Source: Polyangium sp. y55x31 (GTDB lineage: Bacteria; Myxococcota_A; Polyangia; Polyangiales; Polyangiaceae). Taken from it: DNA of 64,000 nt. The translations under genes and the position numbers were made by a program. Under the pieces are notes generated by a model that made no database searches, was not told the origin of the DNA, and saw only the letters and a program-made list of their open reading frames with translations. How positions within the stretch are numbered: the first letter of the stretch is position 1; each line of letters opens with the position of its first letter. Location: assembly GCF_029946505.1 (NCBI RefSeq), contig NZ_JARZHG010000003.1, positions 124,001 through 188,000 on the forward strand. Reading direction: 5' to 3'. This document shows positions 38,009-46,978 of this stretch, piece after piece.

Positions 38009-39064
38009 TCACGGATTTGGCTTCGTGAAGGGCAGCAAGCGGCGGGGGTTGTCGATGAGCAGCTTGCGCAGCTCGGCGTCGTTCAAGCCCACCTTGCGGA
38101 AGCGCGGCACGACCCGCTTGAGGATGTGACCATAACCCCAGCCGCCGCGGCCCACGAGCATCATCTTCATGCAGATGTCCTGGGCGACCAGCACGTGGTC
38201 GCCGTGGCCCGCGTCGAAGAGGTGCTTGACCGCCCGGATCCGCGTGTCGTCCTGCGGCATTTGCATGTCGATGCGCGCCCAGTAGGACTCCATGCCGAAC
38301 ACGTCGTATTCAATGGTGACGCCGCGCCGGATCAGGCTGGTCTGGTATTCGAGATCCTCCTCGCTCCCGTCCATGTGACTGAAGACCGTGCGGCTCAGGT
38401 CGCCTCCCGCGGCCTCGATGGCATCCGCGATGGCGTGCCCCTGGCGCTTGAGGACCATGTAGATCTGGTGGATGTTCAGCATGGCGCCCGTGGCGCGCTG
38501 GGCGCGGGCGGCGGCGCGCACCACCTTCATTTCGTTGGGGGTCATCGCGTCGACGCCGATTTCGCCGATGTGACCACACTTGATGCCCGTGCCGTCGACC
38601 CCCTCGTTTACCTCGCGCACGATTTGCTCGTAGATCTCGTCCTCGCTCAACGCATCCATGTCGGCCGGGTGGGAGACCGCGGCGTAATAACCTGCGCCCA
38701 TCGTGACATGTAGCCCCGTGGTCTCGGCGATGCGCGCGAGCGCCCGCGGATCGCGGCCGATCCCGAGGGTGGTTGTGTCGACGACCGTTCCTCCGCCAGC
38801 CTTTTTGAACTCGAGGATCTCCGCGATGGCCTCCTGCTCGTCGAGCAGCATGACGTTGTCGCGGTTGCCCGCGGGATCCGAGAGGATATCCATGCGCCGC
38901 TCGATTGCATAAGGCAGCTCGCCGAGCGAGGGATCGCCCTCGGGCGGCAAGTAACGGCAGCGCATGTCGATGAGCAAGTGCTCGTGCATCAGGGTCGTCC
39001 CCATCTGCTCCGGCTCGATCAACCCCAGAACCGTCTGCACCTTGCCCACGCGTTCGTTCTGCAT
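38009..39064 (-). CDS. phosphotriesterase-family metal hydrolase
   Basis: A 351-residue TIM-barrel amidohydrolase related to phosphotriesterase. Metal ligands are visible: His27/His29 in MHEHLL, then a bridging acid Glu168 in GHIGEIGVD, His in LNIHQI, His in VFSHMDG, and Asp in LVAQDI. Classic phosphotriesterases use a carboxylated lysine at the bridge; here the glutamate matches the E. coli PHP-type subgroup, so lactone or ester hydrolysis is more likely than organophosphate hydrolysis. ATG 39064 has GAAGGAGG five bases upstream, better placed than GTG 39070. Confidence 0.87.
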   Translation of the reverse strand: MQNERVGKVQTVLGLIEPEQMGTTLMHEHLLIDMRCRYLPPEGDPSLGELPYAIERRMDILSDPAGNRDNVMLLDEQEAIAEILEFKKAGGGTVVDTTTLGIGRDPRALARIAETTGLHVTMGAGYYAAVSHPADMDALSEDEIYEQIVREVNEGVDGTGIKCGHIGEIGVDAMTPNEMKVVRAAARAQRATGAMLNIHQIYMVLKRQGHAIADAIEAAGGDLSRTVFSHMDGSEEDLEYQTSLIRRGVTIEYDVFGMESYWARIDMQMPQDDTRIRAVKHLFDAGHGDHVLVAQDICMKMMLVGRGGWGYGHILKRVVPRFRKVGLNDAELRKLLIDNPRRLLPFTKPNP

Positions 39065-39131
39065 CGACACCTCCTTCGAGCGGCCAGTATAGCCTGGGTT
39101 GCCTTCGGTACGCTCGCCGGGCGCCTGCCGA

Positions 39132-39166
39132 CGCGGGGTAGCGCGGTAGGAAGCGCTAACCCCGCG
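39132..39166. terminator. GC-rich hairpin downstream of the SGNH esterase gene
   Basis: CGCGGGGTAGCGC (39132-39144) and AGCGCTAACCCCGCG (39152-39166) form a long stem with one bulged A and a short loop. It lies about 95 bp past the stop of the minus-strand SGNH gene. There is no U-run, so it may be a Rho-assisted or simply structural terminator. Confidence 0.4.
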
Positions 39167-39258
39167 GAACCATTGGCATCCCCCCCCCGGCGTGGCATGC
39201 CCGGCCTCTCCCGCTCAAACCAGCGCCCGGAGGCGGACGCCCGGCGCCTGGCGATCGG

Positions 39259-40038
39259 TCAGAAGCACCCGAGCGCGTTGAGCTTCTGCCGCCATTTGCC
39301 CGCCATCCAGGCATAACCATTGGCGTCCGGGTGGATGCCGTCGGCGGCGAGCGTCGCCGTCGGGAAGCCGGTGTTCATGTCGACCACGTCGACCTTCACA
39401 TAACCTTGCGACTTCAGCGTCGCGACGATCCCGTCGACGTAGACATTGTACGCATTCGCCTCGGCGTTGAGCGGGGCGTACACCCCCGCGAGCGGGATGA
39501 TCTTCGCCACGAGGATCCGCGCCGTCGGATTGAACGCGATGAGCCAGCGGACCATGATGTCGAGATCGTACGCCGCATTGAGGTGACCTTGCCCCTGCAG
39601 GAGGTCGTTCGTTCCGGCGTGCACGAGGATGGCGTTCGCGCCGACGTAATTGGTCTGGATCCACGGCGTGAGCTGATCGACGCGGAAGCCCGGGTACCCG
39701 GAGTGCAGGTGCTGGCCGGCCGCCCAGAGGTTGTACGACGAATAATCGCCCGAGAGGCCCGCCATCCGGATCGGGGCCCCCACGGCCGGAGGAAACAACA
39801 CGAGCTGGCCGCGGTATCCGTCGATCCCGCCGATGCCTGCCGTGAGCGAGTCGCCGAAGGGCTGGATCTTGCACTCGACGCCGAGCTCGGATTCGGCCTC
39901 GGCGACGTCCTCGTCGTCGGTCGCGAATGCGGCGTCATCGTCGGTCATCTCGGGATCCATCGAATCGACGGCGCAGCCCATCGAAGCACAGGAGAGGAAA
40001 GCGAGGGTCAGGCCGAAGAAAGAATTCGAGAGCGTCAT
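39259..40038 (-). CDS. SGNH/GDSL-type esterase lipoprotein
   Basis: A 259-residue exported esterase. The signal ends in LSCASMGCAVDS, and an acidic linker (Asp/Glu/Ala) follows. Block I is FGDSLTAGIGG with the catalytic Ser, block III HAGTNDLL with the oxyanion Asn, and block V DGIHPDANGY with Asp and His. The architecture resembles carbohydrate esterases (CE2/CE3-like acetyl-xylan esterases). It is divergent from the FHA-sigma54 regulator across a 242-bp region. Confidence 0.88.
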   Translation of the reverse strand: MTLSNSFFGLTLAFLSCASMGCAVDSMDPEMTDDDAAFATDDEDVAEAESELGVECKIQPFGDSLTAGIGGIDGYRGQLVLFPPAVGAPIRMAGLSGDYSSYNLWAAGQHLHSGYPGFRVDQLTPWIQTNYVGANAILVHAGTNDLLQGQGHLNAAYDLDIMVRWLIAFNPTARILVAKIIPLAGVYAPLNAEANAYNVYVDGIVATLKSQGYVKVDVVDMNTGFPTATLAADGIHPDANGYAWMAGKWRQKLNALGCF

Positions 40039-40190
40039 GGGAGCCTCCGCTTGGGTTTGGAGTTCTGGGTGCGGCGCGCCGGACTCTCCGTCGCGCGCCT
40101 CGGGAGGACGCTATCGCAACGCTCATGCCACGACGCGAACCCCCGATATTGCTTGGAAATCGGCGACGCGGGCGTGGCGCTTGGCCCCGC

Positions 40191-40223
40191 GTGTCCGGAC
40201 ATCGCGGCGAGGTGTCCGGACAC
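40191..40223. promoter_or_regulatory. two tandem GTGTCCGGACAC palindromes
   Basis: GTGTCCGGACAT at 40191-40202 and the perfect palindrome GTGTCCGGACAC at 40212-40223 are repeated with a 21-bp period, i.e. two helical turns, and the GCGGCGAGG that follows each one is also repeated. They sit 58 bp upstream of the FHA-sigma54 gene, so a dimeric regulator binding cooperatively to the same DNA face is likely. Which protein binds is unknown. Confidence 0.5.
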
Positions 40224-40280
40224 GCGGCGAGGCCACACTTGCAGCGCGCCGGGAGCCTCGCCTAGGATCCTGCCTTGCGC

Positions 40281-41708
40281 ATGGCTCGGCCCCTGCTCAC
40301 GACCCAAACGGAACAGGAACATTCGGTCCAGCAGAAGACCGTCGGCCTGCTCGTCTTCGTGCTGCGTTACGACGATCTCCTCGCGGCCGATTCGATGTTG
40401 TTGCCCCCGATCACCCGCGAGGGCGCGAAATACGAGGTGGGGCGTGCCCCGGAGGTCCAGCCCGCGGCGCTCGCGGGGAGCACGCTGCTCCTGCCCGATC
40501 CCTTCGTGTCACGCGCCCACGCGCGCCTCGTCCGCCGCCGCGGCGTCGACGTGATCGAGGACCTCGGCAGCAAGCTCGGGACGTTCGTGAACGGCGAGCG
40601 CATCGAGGGGCCGCGGGCCCTCGTCGATGGGGACCTCCTCGAGATCGGCCACACGCTCCTCGTGTATCGCCTGGTCGAGCCACGCGTGGCGGTGCGCATG
40701 GCCTCGCTCCCCCATGGGATCCAGCACGGCCCGACGCGCACCTTGTGCCCCGAGCTCGCGAGCATGTCGACGGATCTCGAGCGCATCGCGCGGACCGACC
40801 AGCCGGTCCTTTTGCTCGCGGAGACGGGCGCGGGCAAGGAGATCGCCGCGCGATTCGTGCACGAAAAGAGCGGTCGTGCAGGGCCGTTCGTGGCGGTCGA
40901 CTGCGGCGCGATCCCGGATCACCTCGTCGAGGGAGAGCTCTTCGGCCACCGCCGCGGGGCATTCAGCGGCGCGGTCGAGGAGCGAAGAGGCCGCATCCGC
41001 AGCGCCGAAGGGGGCACGGTTTTTCTGGACGAACTCGGCAATCTCCCGGAGAGCGCCCAGGCGAGCCTGCTACGCGTGATCCAGGAGCGCGAGGTGACGC
41101 CGGTGGGCGGCGAGCGCGCGCAGAAGGTGGACGTACGCTGGATCGCCGCGACAAACGAGGCCCTCTTCTCCGAGGACAGCCGGTTCCGGGCGGATCTCCG
41201 GTCGCGGCTCGCGGGGTACGTCGCGCTCCTGCCGCCGCTGCGAAGACGGCGTGAGGATCTCGGGTTTCTGGTCGCCGACATCCTCGGCAAGACGGGGCTG
41301 CCGAGCGTATCGATCACGAAGCGGGCGGCGCGCGCGCTCTTCTTCGGCGAATTGCCCGGGAACATCCGCGAGCTCGAGCGAGCCCTGTCGAGCGCGGCCG
41401 TGCTGATGGGCGACGGTCCGATCGACGTGCAGCACCTGAGCGTCGTGGCCGCGCGCGCGGCGAGCCGGGCCTCTGCGCGGGCCGAGGGCTTCGTCGCGGA
41501 CGCGCCGCCCGCGGATCCGCCGTCGGACGAGCCGCAGCGGAGCTCTTCGAAGCGCCCGACGCGGGAGGCCATCGAGGCTGCGCTGGTGAAAACCAACCGC
41601 GTGCAGGGCGAGGCGGCGCGGCTGCTCGGTGTCCACGAGCGCCAGCTCGCCCGGTGGATGGATGCATACGGGATCCCCCGCGCCAAAAAGAGCTCTTCGG
41701 AGGCGTGA
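40281..41708 (+). CDS. FHA-domain sigma54-dependent activator
   Basis: The 475 residues comprise an FHA domain (~40-130; LPDPFVSRAHARLVRR, DLGSKLGTFVNGERI), an AAA+ sigma54 activator domain (~155-390) and a C-terminal Fis-type helix-turn-helix (VQGEAARLLGVHERQLARWMDAYG). Walker A reads AETGAGKEIAARFVHEKS and Walker B GGTVFLDELGNLP. The sigma54-contacting loop is GAFSGA in place of GAFTGA. FHA domains read phosphothreonine, so a Ser/Thr kinase should switch it; one is encoded convergently next door. ATG 40281 is used; an in-frame TTG lies at 40275. Confidence 0.9.
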   Translation: MARPLLTTQTEQEHSVQQKTVGLLVFVLRYDDLLAADSMLLPPITREGAKYEVGRAPEVQPAALAGSTLLLPDPFVSRAHARLVRRRGVDVIEDLGSKLGTFVNGERIEGPRALVDGDLLEIGHTLLVYRLVEPRVAVRMASLPHGIQHGPTRTLCPELASMSTDLERIARTDQPVLLLAETGAGKEIAARFVHEKSGRAGPFVAVDCGAIPDHLVEGELFGHRRGAFSGAVEERRGRIRSAEGGTVFLDELGNLPESAQASLLRVIQEREVTPVGGERAQKVDVRWIAATNEALFSEDSRFRADLRSRLAGYVALLPPLRRRREDLGFLVADILGKTGLPSVSITKRAARALFFGELPGNIRELERALSSAAVLMGDGPIDVQHLSVVAARAASRASARAEGFVADAPPADPPSDEPQRSSSKRPTREAIEAALVKTNRVQGEAARLLGVHERQLARWMDAYGIPRAKKSSSEA

Positions 41709-41733
41709 CGGCTACGCGCGGGACGTTCGAGCC

Positions 41734-43326
41734 TCAGAAGAGGCCCTCGTGTGATTTGCCGGTCGGCTTCGTCGTGGGCGCGGAGGGCGGCGGCGACACG
41801 GTCGCCGATGGCGCGCTCGTCGCCTTCGGCCTGGTGCTGGATGTCGAGGTCGTCGTCGCGCGGGGAGCGCTCGTGGGCTCGGGCGGCGGGGCGGCCGGCG
41901 GCGTCGCCACGGACGCGGTTGGCACCGCTCTCGCGCTGGGCGAGGGGTCCGCTGGCGGCGCGGGCGGGGGCATGCTCGATGCGGCGAGGGGGAGGCTCGT
42001 CGTGCCCGACTCGGGTTCGACGCCGGCGCCGCTCGGGGCCGGGATGTGGGGTTTGTCTTGAAACACGTAAAGCCCGACTCCGATGAGGGCTGCGCAGCCG
42101 ACCGCGACTGCGACCCACGGGGGAGACGCGCGCCGTGGAGGCGCAGGTGCGACCTCCGGCATGGTCCTGCTCAGGGGCGATTGCGTGGAAGCGGATCCCT
42201 CGGGCGTCCGCGCGGGTGCGACCTCCGCGGGCGCCACGCGCACCTTCGAGCGAGGCGCGACGCTCGTGGTCCCGATCGCCGGCACGAGCTCCACGAGCTT
42301 CTCCGGCAACTCGGAGAGCGTCTCGACCGAGGTCGCGGGTGGCGCCCCGTCAGGAGGGGCTTGCTGGGTGGATTCCTCGAACGCCGGGGCGGTGGGGGCC
42401 GCGGCGAGCTCCGCCGACACGTCCCGCTCGCCGAGCAGATCGGCGAGCGGCGAGAGCATGCTGTTCACGCGAAGGAGTGAGCGCAAGGCGGCGGCGAACT
42501 CGCCCATGGTCGCATATCGCTCCTCGGGGTTCTTGCACAGGCAACGGCCGACGATCACGTCGAGCTCGGCGGGCAGCTCGGGCCGGATCTGGCTCGGGAG
42601 CGTGGGCTCCTGCAGCATGATCGCATGCACGACCTGCCCGATCCATTCGCCCTCGAATGGGACCCGCCCGGTCGTGAGCTGGTAGAGGACGACGCCCATG
42701 GCCCAGATATCGCTTCGAGGTCCAACGGCTTTCGCATCCGAGACCTGCTCGGGGGACATGTAGAGCGGCGAGCCGAGCAGGGCGCCGCTCGCCGTGAGCG
42801 ATTGCGACTCCGCGGTCATACGCTTGGAGATGCCGAAATCGAGGAGCTTGAGGCAAGGTTTTCCGTTCGGCCTCCGGATCAGGAACATGTTCGAGGGCTT
42901 GAGATCGCGGTGGACGATGCCGAGCCCGTGCGCCTCCATGAGGGCATCGCAGGCCTGGAGCACGAGGCCGGCCGCCTCCGTGACGGAGAGCGGGCCGCGC
43001 CGCTCGATCACCTCGGCGAGGTCTCGACCTTCGAGGTACTCCATGACCATGTACGGCCTGCCATCGTCGAGCTGACCGACGTCGTAGACCTTCGCGACGT
43101 GCTCGCTCTTGAGGCGCGCCGCATTACGTGCCTCGCGGAGGAATCTGTCCCTGGCCTGCTGCGCGCGGTTTTCGCCTTCGGGCCCGAGCATGAGCTTGAT
43201 GGCGAGGAGCTCCCCGAGGCCCTCGTGTCGCGCCGCCACGACCATACCCATCCCCCCCTGGCCGAGGATCCGTTCGACGCGGTACTTGCCCAGCAAGGTG
43301 TCGCCCGGCGTGACGATGGGATGCAT
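41734..43326 (-). CDS. Ser/Thr protein kinase, membrane-anchored
   Basis: A 530-residue Hanks-type kinase: Gly-loop LGQGGMGMV, Lys in LAIKLML, catalytic HRDLKPSN, DFG in LLDFGISK. The kinase domain occupies ~15-285. A disordered Pro/Ala/Thr-rich stretch leads to one membrane helix (WVAVAVGCAALIGVGLYVF) at ~420-440, and the remaining Pro/Ala/Ser tail would be extracytoplasmic. ATG 43326 suits the family start. It converges with the FHA activator (25 bp) and diverges from the PEGA gene (61 bp), a typical myxobacterial signalling set. Confidence 0.9.
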   Translation of the reverse strand: MHPIVTPGDTLLGKYRVERILGQGGMGMVVAARHEGLGELLAIKLMLGPEGENRAQQARDRFLREARNAARLKSEHVAKVYDVGQLDDGRPYMVMEYLEGRDLAEVIERRGPLSVTEAAGLVLQACDALMEAHGLGIVHRDLKPSNMFLIRRPNGKPCLKLLDFGISKRMTAESQSLTASGALLGSPLYMSPEQVSDAKAVGPRSDIWAMGVVLYQLTTGRVPFEGEWIGQVVHAIMLQEPTLPSQIRPELPAELDVIVGRCLCKNPEERYATMGEFAAALRSLLRVNSMLSPLADLLGERDVSAELAAAPTAPAFEESTQQAPPDGAPPATSVETLSELPEKLVELVPAIGTTSVAPRSKVRVAPAEVAPARTPEGSASTQSPLSRTMPEVAPAPPRRASPPWVAVAVGCAALIGVGLYVFQDKPHIPAPSGAGVEPESGTTSLPLAASSMPPPAPPADPSPSARAVPTASVATPPAAPPPEPTSAPRATTTSTSSTRPKATSAPSATVSPPPSAPTTKPTGKSHEGLF

Positions 43327-43351
43327 GGGCGTACCATAGCCGCTGGATCCC

Positions 43352-43387
43352 TTGACAGGAAGCATGTTGTCGTGTGTCCTCTCGCCC
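43352..43387 (+). promoter_or_regulatory. TTGACA-type promoter with leaderless-type spacing, copy 1
   Basis: TTGACA at 43352-43357 is followed after 15 bases by TGTGTC and then GTG at 43388. The sequence from CTTGACAGG through the first codons is nearly repeated upstream of the RCC1 gene 1.1 kb away. The short distance to GTG suggests a leaderless or nearly leaderless transcript. Confidence 0.5.
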
Positions 43388-44431
43388 GTGAAGATACGTC
43401 GGCACGCCCCCGACGCACGGTTTCTCGCGGTCCTCTGCGGGGCGCTGCTCGTCGCGCCGGCCGCGCGCGCGGAGCCGAGCGACGCCGAGAAGATCGCCGC
43501 CGCGCAGGCGCTTTACGACGAGGCCGTCGCCGCGATGGACGCCAAGGATTACGCGACGGCGTGCCCCAAGCTCGCGGAGGCCGTGAGGCTCGTACCCGAG
43601 GGTATCGGCGCCAAACTCACGCTCGCCGAGTGTTACGAGGAGAGCGGCAAGCTGGCGAGCGCCTGGTCGCACTATGCGGTGGCGCGATCCCTCGCGGAGC
43701 GCGCGGGGCAAAAGGACCGCGCCACGCGAGCGGCGGCGAAGGCGGATGCGCTCAAGGGGCGGCTCGCGAGGCTGACGATCGAAGTGCCGGACGCGGTCCG
43801 CAAGATCCCGCAAGTCACGATCACGCGCGGCGGCGTCGGGCTGGGGGAAGCGCAATGGGGGACGGCGTTGCCCGTGGACGTGGGTCGGCACGAAATCGTG
43901 GTCACGGCGCCCGGGTACGAGAGGTGGACGCGGGCGATCGAGGTCGCGAAGGACGGTGAGGCCATCTCGGTGCGCGTCGAGGCTCCTGCGATCGATCTGC
44001 GTGCGAGCGCGGCCGAGGAGCGGAGGCGCGCGGCGTCGACGGTGGTGATCCAGAACTTCGCAGCCGAGAGGCCATGGCAACGTCCGCTCGGCATTGCCGC
44101 GATGGGCGTGGGGGCCGCGGGGATGGTCGTGGGCGGGGTGCTGGGCGGGCTCGCGATCCAGAAGAACGACGAGAGCAACGCGGGCCTCTGCGATGCGGGC
44201 GATTATTGCAAACGCGCCGGGCTCGCGCTTCGAAGCGAGGCGGTGGGGCTGGGCAATGGCTCGACGGCTGCGCTCGCGGTCGGCGGGGCCGTGCTCCTCG
44301 GCGGGGTCGTGCTCTTCGCGACGGCGCCGGCGTCGAAATGGAAGGGGAGCGCGGAGAAGAGCCCACGGGCCGGGCTGGACGCGACGCTCGAGCTCCTTCC
44401 GACCGGGCTGCGGGTGCGAGGCGCATTCTGA
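43388..44431 (+). CDS. TPR-like/PEGA-domain exported membrane protein
   Basis: The 347-residue protein has a signal peptide (FLAVLCGALLVAPAARAEP), a helical TPR-like segment (AAQALYDEAVAAMDAKDYATAC, GAKLTLAECYEESGKLASAW), then a PEGA-type beta domain (PVDVGRHEIVVTAPGYERW) at ~130-200, and two C-terminal hydrophobic helices (GVGAAGMVVGGVLGGLAI, AALAVGGAVLLGGVVLFATA). PEGA proteins commonly neighbour Ser/Thr kinases in myxobacteria. I place the start at GTG 43388 (reading V-K-I-R-R) because it matches the RCC1 neighbour's start; ATG 43364 is possible. Confidence 0.83.
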   Translation: MKIRRHAPDARFLAVLCGALLVAPAARAEPSDAEKIAAAQALYDEAVAAMDAKDYATACPKLAEAVRLVPEGIGAKLTLAECYEESGKLASAWSHYAVARSLAERAGQKDRATRAAAKADALKGRLARLTIEVPDAVRKIPQVTITRGGVGLGEAQWGTALPVDVGRHEIVVTAPGYERWTRAIEVAKDGEAISVRVEAPAIDLRASAAEERRRAASTVVIQNFAAERPWQRPLGIAAMGVGAAGMVVGGVLGGLAIQKNDESNAGLCDAGDYCKRAGLALRSEAVGLGNGSTAALAVGGAVLLGGVVLFATAPASKWKGSAEKSPRAGLDATLELLPTGLRVRGAF

Positions 44432-44459
44432 CCCAGCAAGCGCGTGGCCGCGCGACCCC

Positions 44460-44496
44460 TTGACAGGGCGCGTGTTCTCATGTGTCACTCGCACGG
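44460..44496 (+). promoter_or_regulatory. TTGACA-type promoter with leaderless-type spacing, copy 2
   Basis: TTGACA at 44460-44465, 15 bases, TGTGTC at 44481-44486, then GTG at 44497. It matches copy 1 at most positions, including the first codons (GTGAAGnTACGTCG), with one single-base indel. This supports a shared promoter and a GTG start for both genes. Confidence 0.5.
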
Positions 44497-46923
44497 GTGA
44501 AGCTACGTCGTTTCGAGGCACGGAAGCTCCGCGGCGGCGCCTCTATCGTCACCCTCGCGCTCCTCCTGGGCGGGTGGGTTGCCTGCAATCAGGTCGCCGG
44601 GATCCGTGAAGGAAAACCGTATCCGGACGCGTGCGTCACCGTGGACGACTGCTCCGTGCCGGAGCCCGAATGTCGGGCGGCGGCGTGCATCGACGAGCGT
44701 TGCGTCTATGACGACAAACCCGCGGGCACGCCGCTCGCGGCGCAGGTCGCGGGCGACTGCCTGGAGGCGCAGTGCGACGGGGAGGGCCGGAAGCGGCTCG
44801 TGCCCGTCGCAGCGGACGCCCCGGACGACGGCAATCGATGCACGTTCGACCATTGCGTCGGGAGCACGCCCACGCACGCGCGGCTCTCGTTCGCGCCCTG
44901 TTTCACGGGACCAGACACGGCGCGCGGCGTCGGGGTATGCGTCGACGGGAAGCAGGCCTGTGACGAGGACGCGAAGCCGACCGGGCCTTGCCTGGGGGAG
45001 GTCTTGCCGAAGGAGGAGACGTGCCTGTCGATCTTCGACGAAGATTGTGACGGGGCCGTGAATGAATCCGGGCTTGGCTGCGTGTGTGTCCCCGGCACGA
45101 TCGGCGAGTGCTTCGGCGGGCCGGAGGCGGCGCTGGGGAACACGCCCTGCAAGCGCGGAAAGCAGCTCTGCATCCCGGAAGGGACGGGGTACGGAGAATG
45201 CCTGGGGCAAACCTTGCCTGCACCCGAGGTTTGCAGCTCGAGCGGTGTGGACGACGATTGCGACGGTCGCGTCGACGAGGAGGGCCTCGACTGCGTCTGC
45301 GGCGACGGCGTCATGTCGAACGCGGAGGTCTGCGACGACGGGAACACGGACGAAAGCGACACGTGCACGACGACATGCGTGGTGCCGGGCTGCGGCGACG
45401 GCATCGTGCAGGGCGGCGAGGCGTGCGACGACGGGAATCTGCTCGACAGCGACGCGTGCACCGCCCAATGCCAGGTGGCGACCTGCGGTGACGGGCTGCT
45501 TCAGGTCGGCGTGGAGGCGTGCGACGACGGAAACACGATCGACACCGATACGTGCACGTCGTCCTGCCAGCATGCCGTGTGCGGGGATGGGTTCGTCCGA
45601 CAAGGGGTCGAGGAGTGCGACGACGGCAGCCCTACGGCGACGGAGACGTGCCAGCCCGATTGCCTCGCGGCGCCGGTCGAGCTCTTCGCGGGCGGCGTCT
45701 CCATGTGCGTGCTCTTCGCGAATGGCCGAGCGAAGTGCTGGGGCGCGAACGAGAATGGTCAACTCGGCCTGGGGGACAACCAGAGGCGAGGCGACAATCC
45801 GAACGAGATGGGGAACAACCTCCCGTTTCTCGGGCTCGGCGACGGTCGCACCATCCTCTCGATGGCCCCCGGCACCGCGCACACCTGCGCGCTGCTCGAC
45901 GACCAGACCGTCAAATGCTGGGGCGGGGGCGGGGCGGGTCAGGTGGGTCTAGGCGATATGTTGGCCCGTGGGGACGAGCCGGGCGAGATGGGGGACATTC
46001 TACCCCCCCTGGACCTCGGCGCGGGTCGGACGGCGAAGGCGATCGGCAGCGGCTTTGCCCAAACCTGCGCGATCCTGGACGACGACACCCTCAAGTGCTG
46101 GGGGTACAACGCGAGCGGTGAGCTCGGCCTGGGGGATACGATGATCCGGGGCGACCAGCCCGGCGAAATGGGCGACGCCCTCCCCGCGGTCGCGCTCGGG
46201 ACGGGCCGATTCGCCCGGCAAATCGCGGGTGGACACAGCTTCCAGTGCGCAGTCCTGGACGATGATACCGTGAAGTGCTGGGGGAAGAACATCTGGGGAC
46301 AGCTCGGCCAAGGCGATACGACGCAGCGGGGAGACGAGATGGGTGAAATGGGGGACGCTTTGCCCCCGGCGACCTTCGGCAACGCGGGCGCAATCCTTTC
46401 GATTTCGACGGCGTTTGGTCATTCCTGCGTGCTCCTGACCGGCGGAAAGGTGAAATGCTGGGGGCTGAACGTCGTCGGTGCGCTCGGGCTGGGCGACATG
46501 GCATTCCGGGGGGACGGGCCGGGGGAGATGGGGGACAACCTGCCGTTCGTCGATCTCGGCAGCGGCAAGACGGCCACGCGAATTGCGACGGGCGGCCCTT
46601 GTTCGTGCGCGATCTTGAATGACGGATCGGTCAAATGCTGGGGGGAAAACGATCGGGGTCAGCTCGGCCAGGGCGACAAACTGAACCGCGGCAAGGCGCC
46701 GGGCGAGATGGGCGACGCGCTCCCCGCGATCGATCTCGGCGCCGGGCGGAAAGCCAGGAAGATCGCGGTGGGCGGCAGGTTCGCCTGCGTGATCCTCGAC
46801 GACGCGACGGTCAAATGCTGGGGACAGAATGATTTTGGTCAGCTCGGCCTCGAGGATACGCTCGATCGCGGCGACGACCCCGGCGAGATGGGGGACGCCC
46901 TTCCGGCCGTGAAGCTCCGTTGA
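44497..46923 (+). CDS. secreted Cys-rich and RCC1-repeat surface protein
   Basis: This ~808-residue exported protein starts at GTG (V-K-L-R-R) with a lipoprotein-like signal ending LLLGGWVACN. It then has a Cys-rich MopE-like region with DxDCDG metal-binding motifs (DEDCDGAVNE, DDDCDGRVDE), four DUF4215 repeats of the form CGDGxxxxxExCDDGN, and seven RCC1-type repeats (VKCWGxNxxGQLGLGD ... PGEMGDxLP). The layout is typical of myxobacterial cell-surface or secreted proteins. RCC1 repeats form a beta-propeller; the partner is unknown. Confidence 0.88.
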   Translation: MKLRRFEARKLRGGASIVTLALLLGGWVACNQVAGIREGKPYPDACVTVDDCSVPEPECRAAACIDERCVYDDKPAGTPLAAQVAGDCLEAQCDGEGRKRLVPVAADAPDDGNRCTFDHCVGSTPTHARLSFAPCFTGPDTARGVGVCVDGKQACDEDAKPTGPCLGEVLPKEETCLSIFDEDCDGAVNESGLGCVCVPGTIGECFGGPEAALGNTPCKRGKQLCIPEGTGYGECLGQTLPAPEVCSSSGVDDDCDGRVDEEGLDCVCGDGVMSNAEVCDDGNTDESDTCTTTCVVPGCGDGIVQGGEACDDGNLLDSDACTAQCQVATCGDGLLQVGVEACDDGNTIDTDTCTSSCQHAVCGDGFVRQGVEECDDGSPTATETCQPDCLAAPVELFAGGVSMCVLFANGRAKCWGANENGQLGLGDNQRRGDNPNEMGNNLPFLGLGDGRTILSMAPGTAHTCALLDDQTVKCWGGGGAGQVGLGDMLARGDEPGEMGDILPPLDLGAGRTAKAIGSGFAQTCAILDDDTLKCWGYNASGELGLGDTMIRGDQPGEMGDALPAVALGTGRFARQIAGGHSFQCAVLDDDTVKCWGKNIWGQLGQGDTTQRGDEMGEMGDALPPATFGNAGAILSISTAFGHSCVLLTGGKVKCWGLNVVGALGLGDMAFRGDGPGEMGDNLPFVDLGSGKTATRIATGGPCSCAILNDGSVKCWGENDRGQLGQGDKLNRGKAPGEMGDALPAIDLGAGRKARKIAVGGRFACVILDDATVKCWGQNDFGQLGLEDTLDRGDDPGEMGDALPAVKLR

Positions 46924-46978
46924 GCCTGGAGGAGGCCGCCCGCCGGCTGAGCCGGGCCTCCCTCCCACCGCGTCCAAG

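Noticed and set aside
45062-45952. Plus-strand Arg/Ser-rich frame inside the RCC1 gene
   Set aside because: A frame-shifted shadow of the Cys-rich repeats; its apparent repeats derive from the real gene's repeats.
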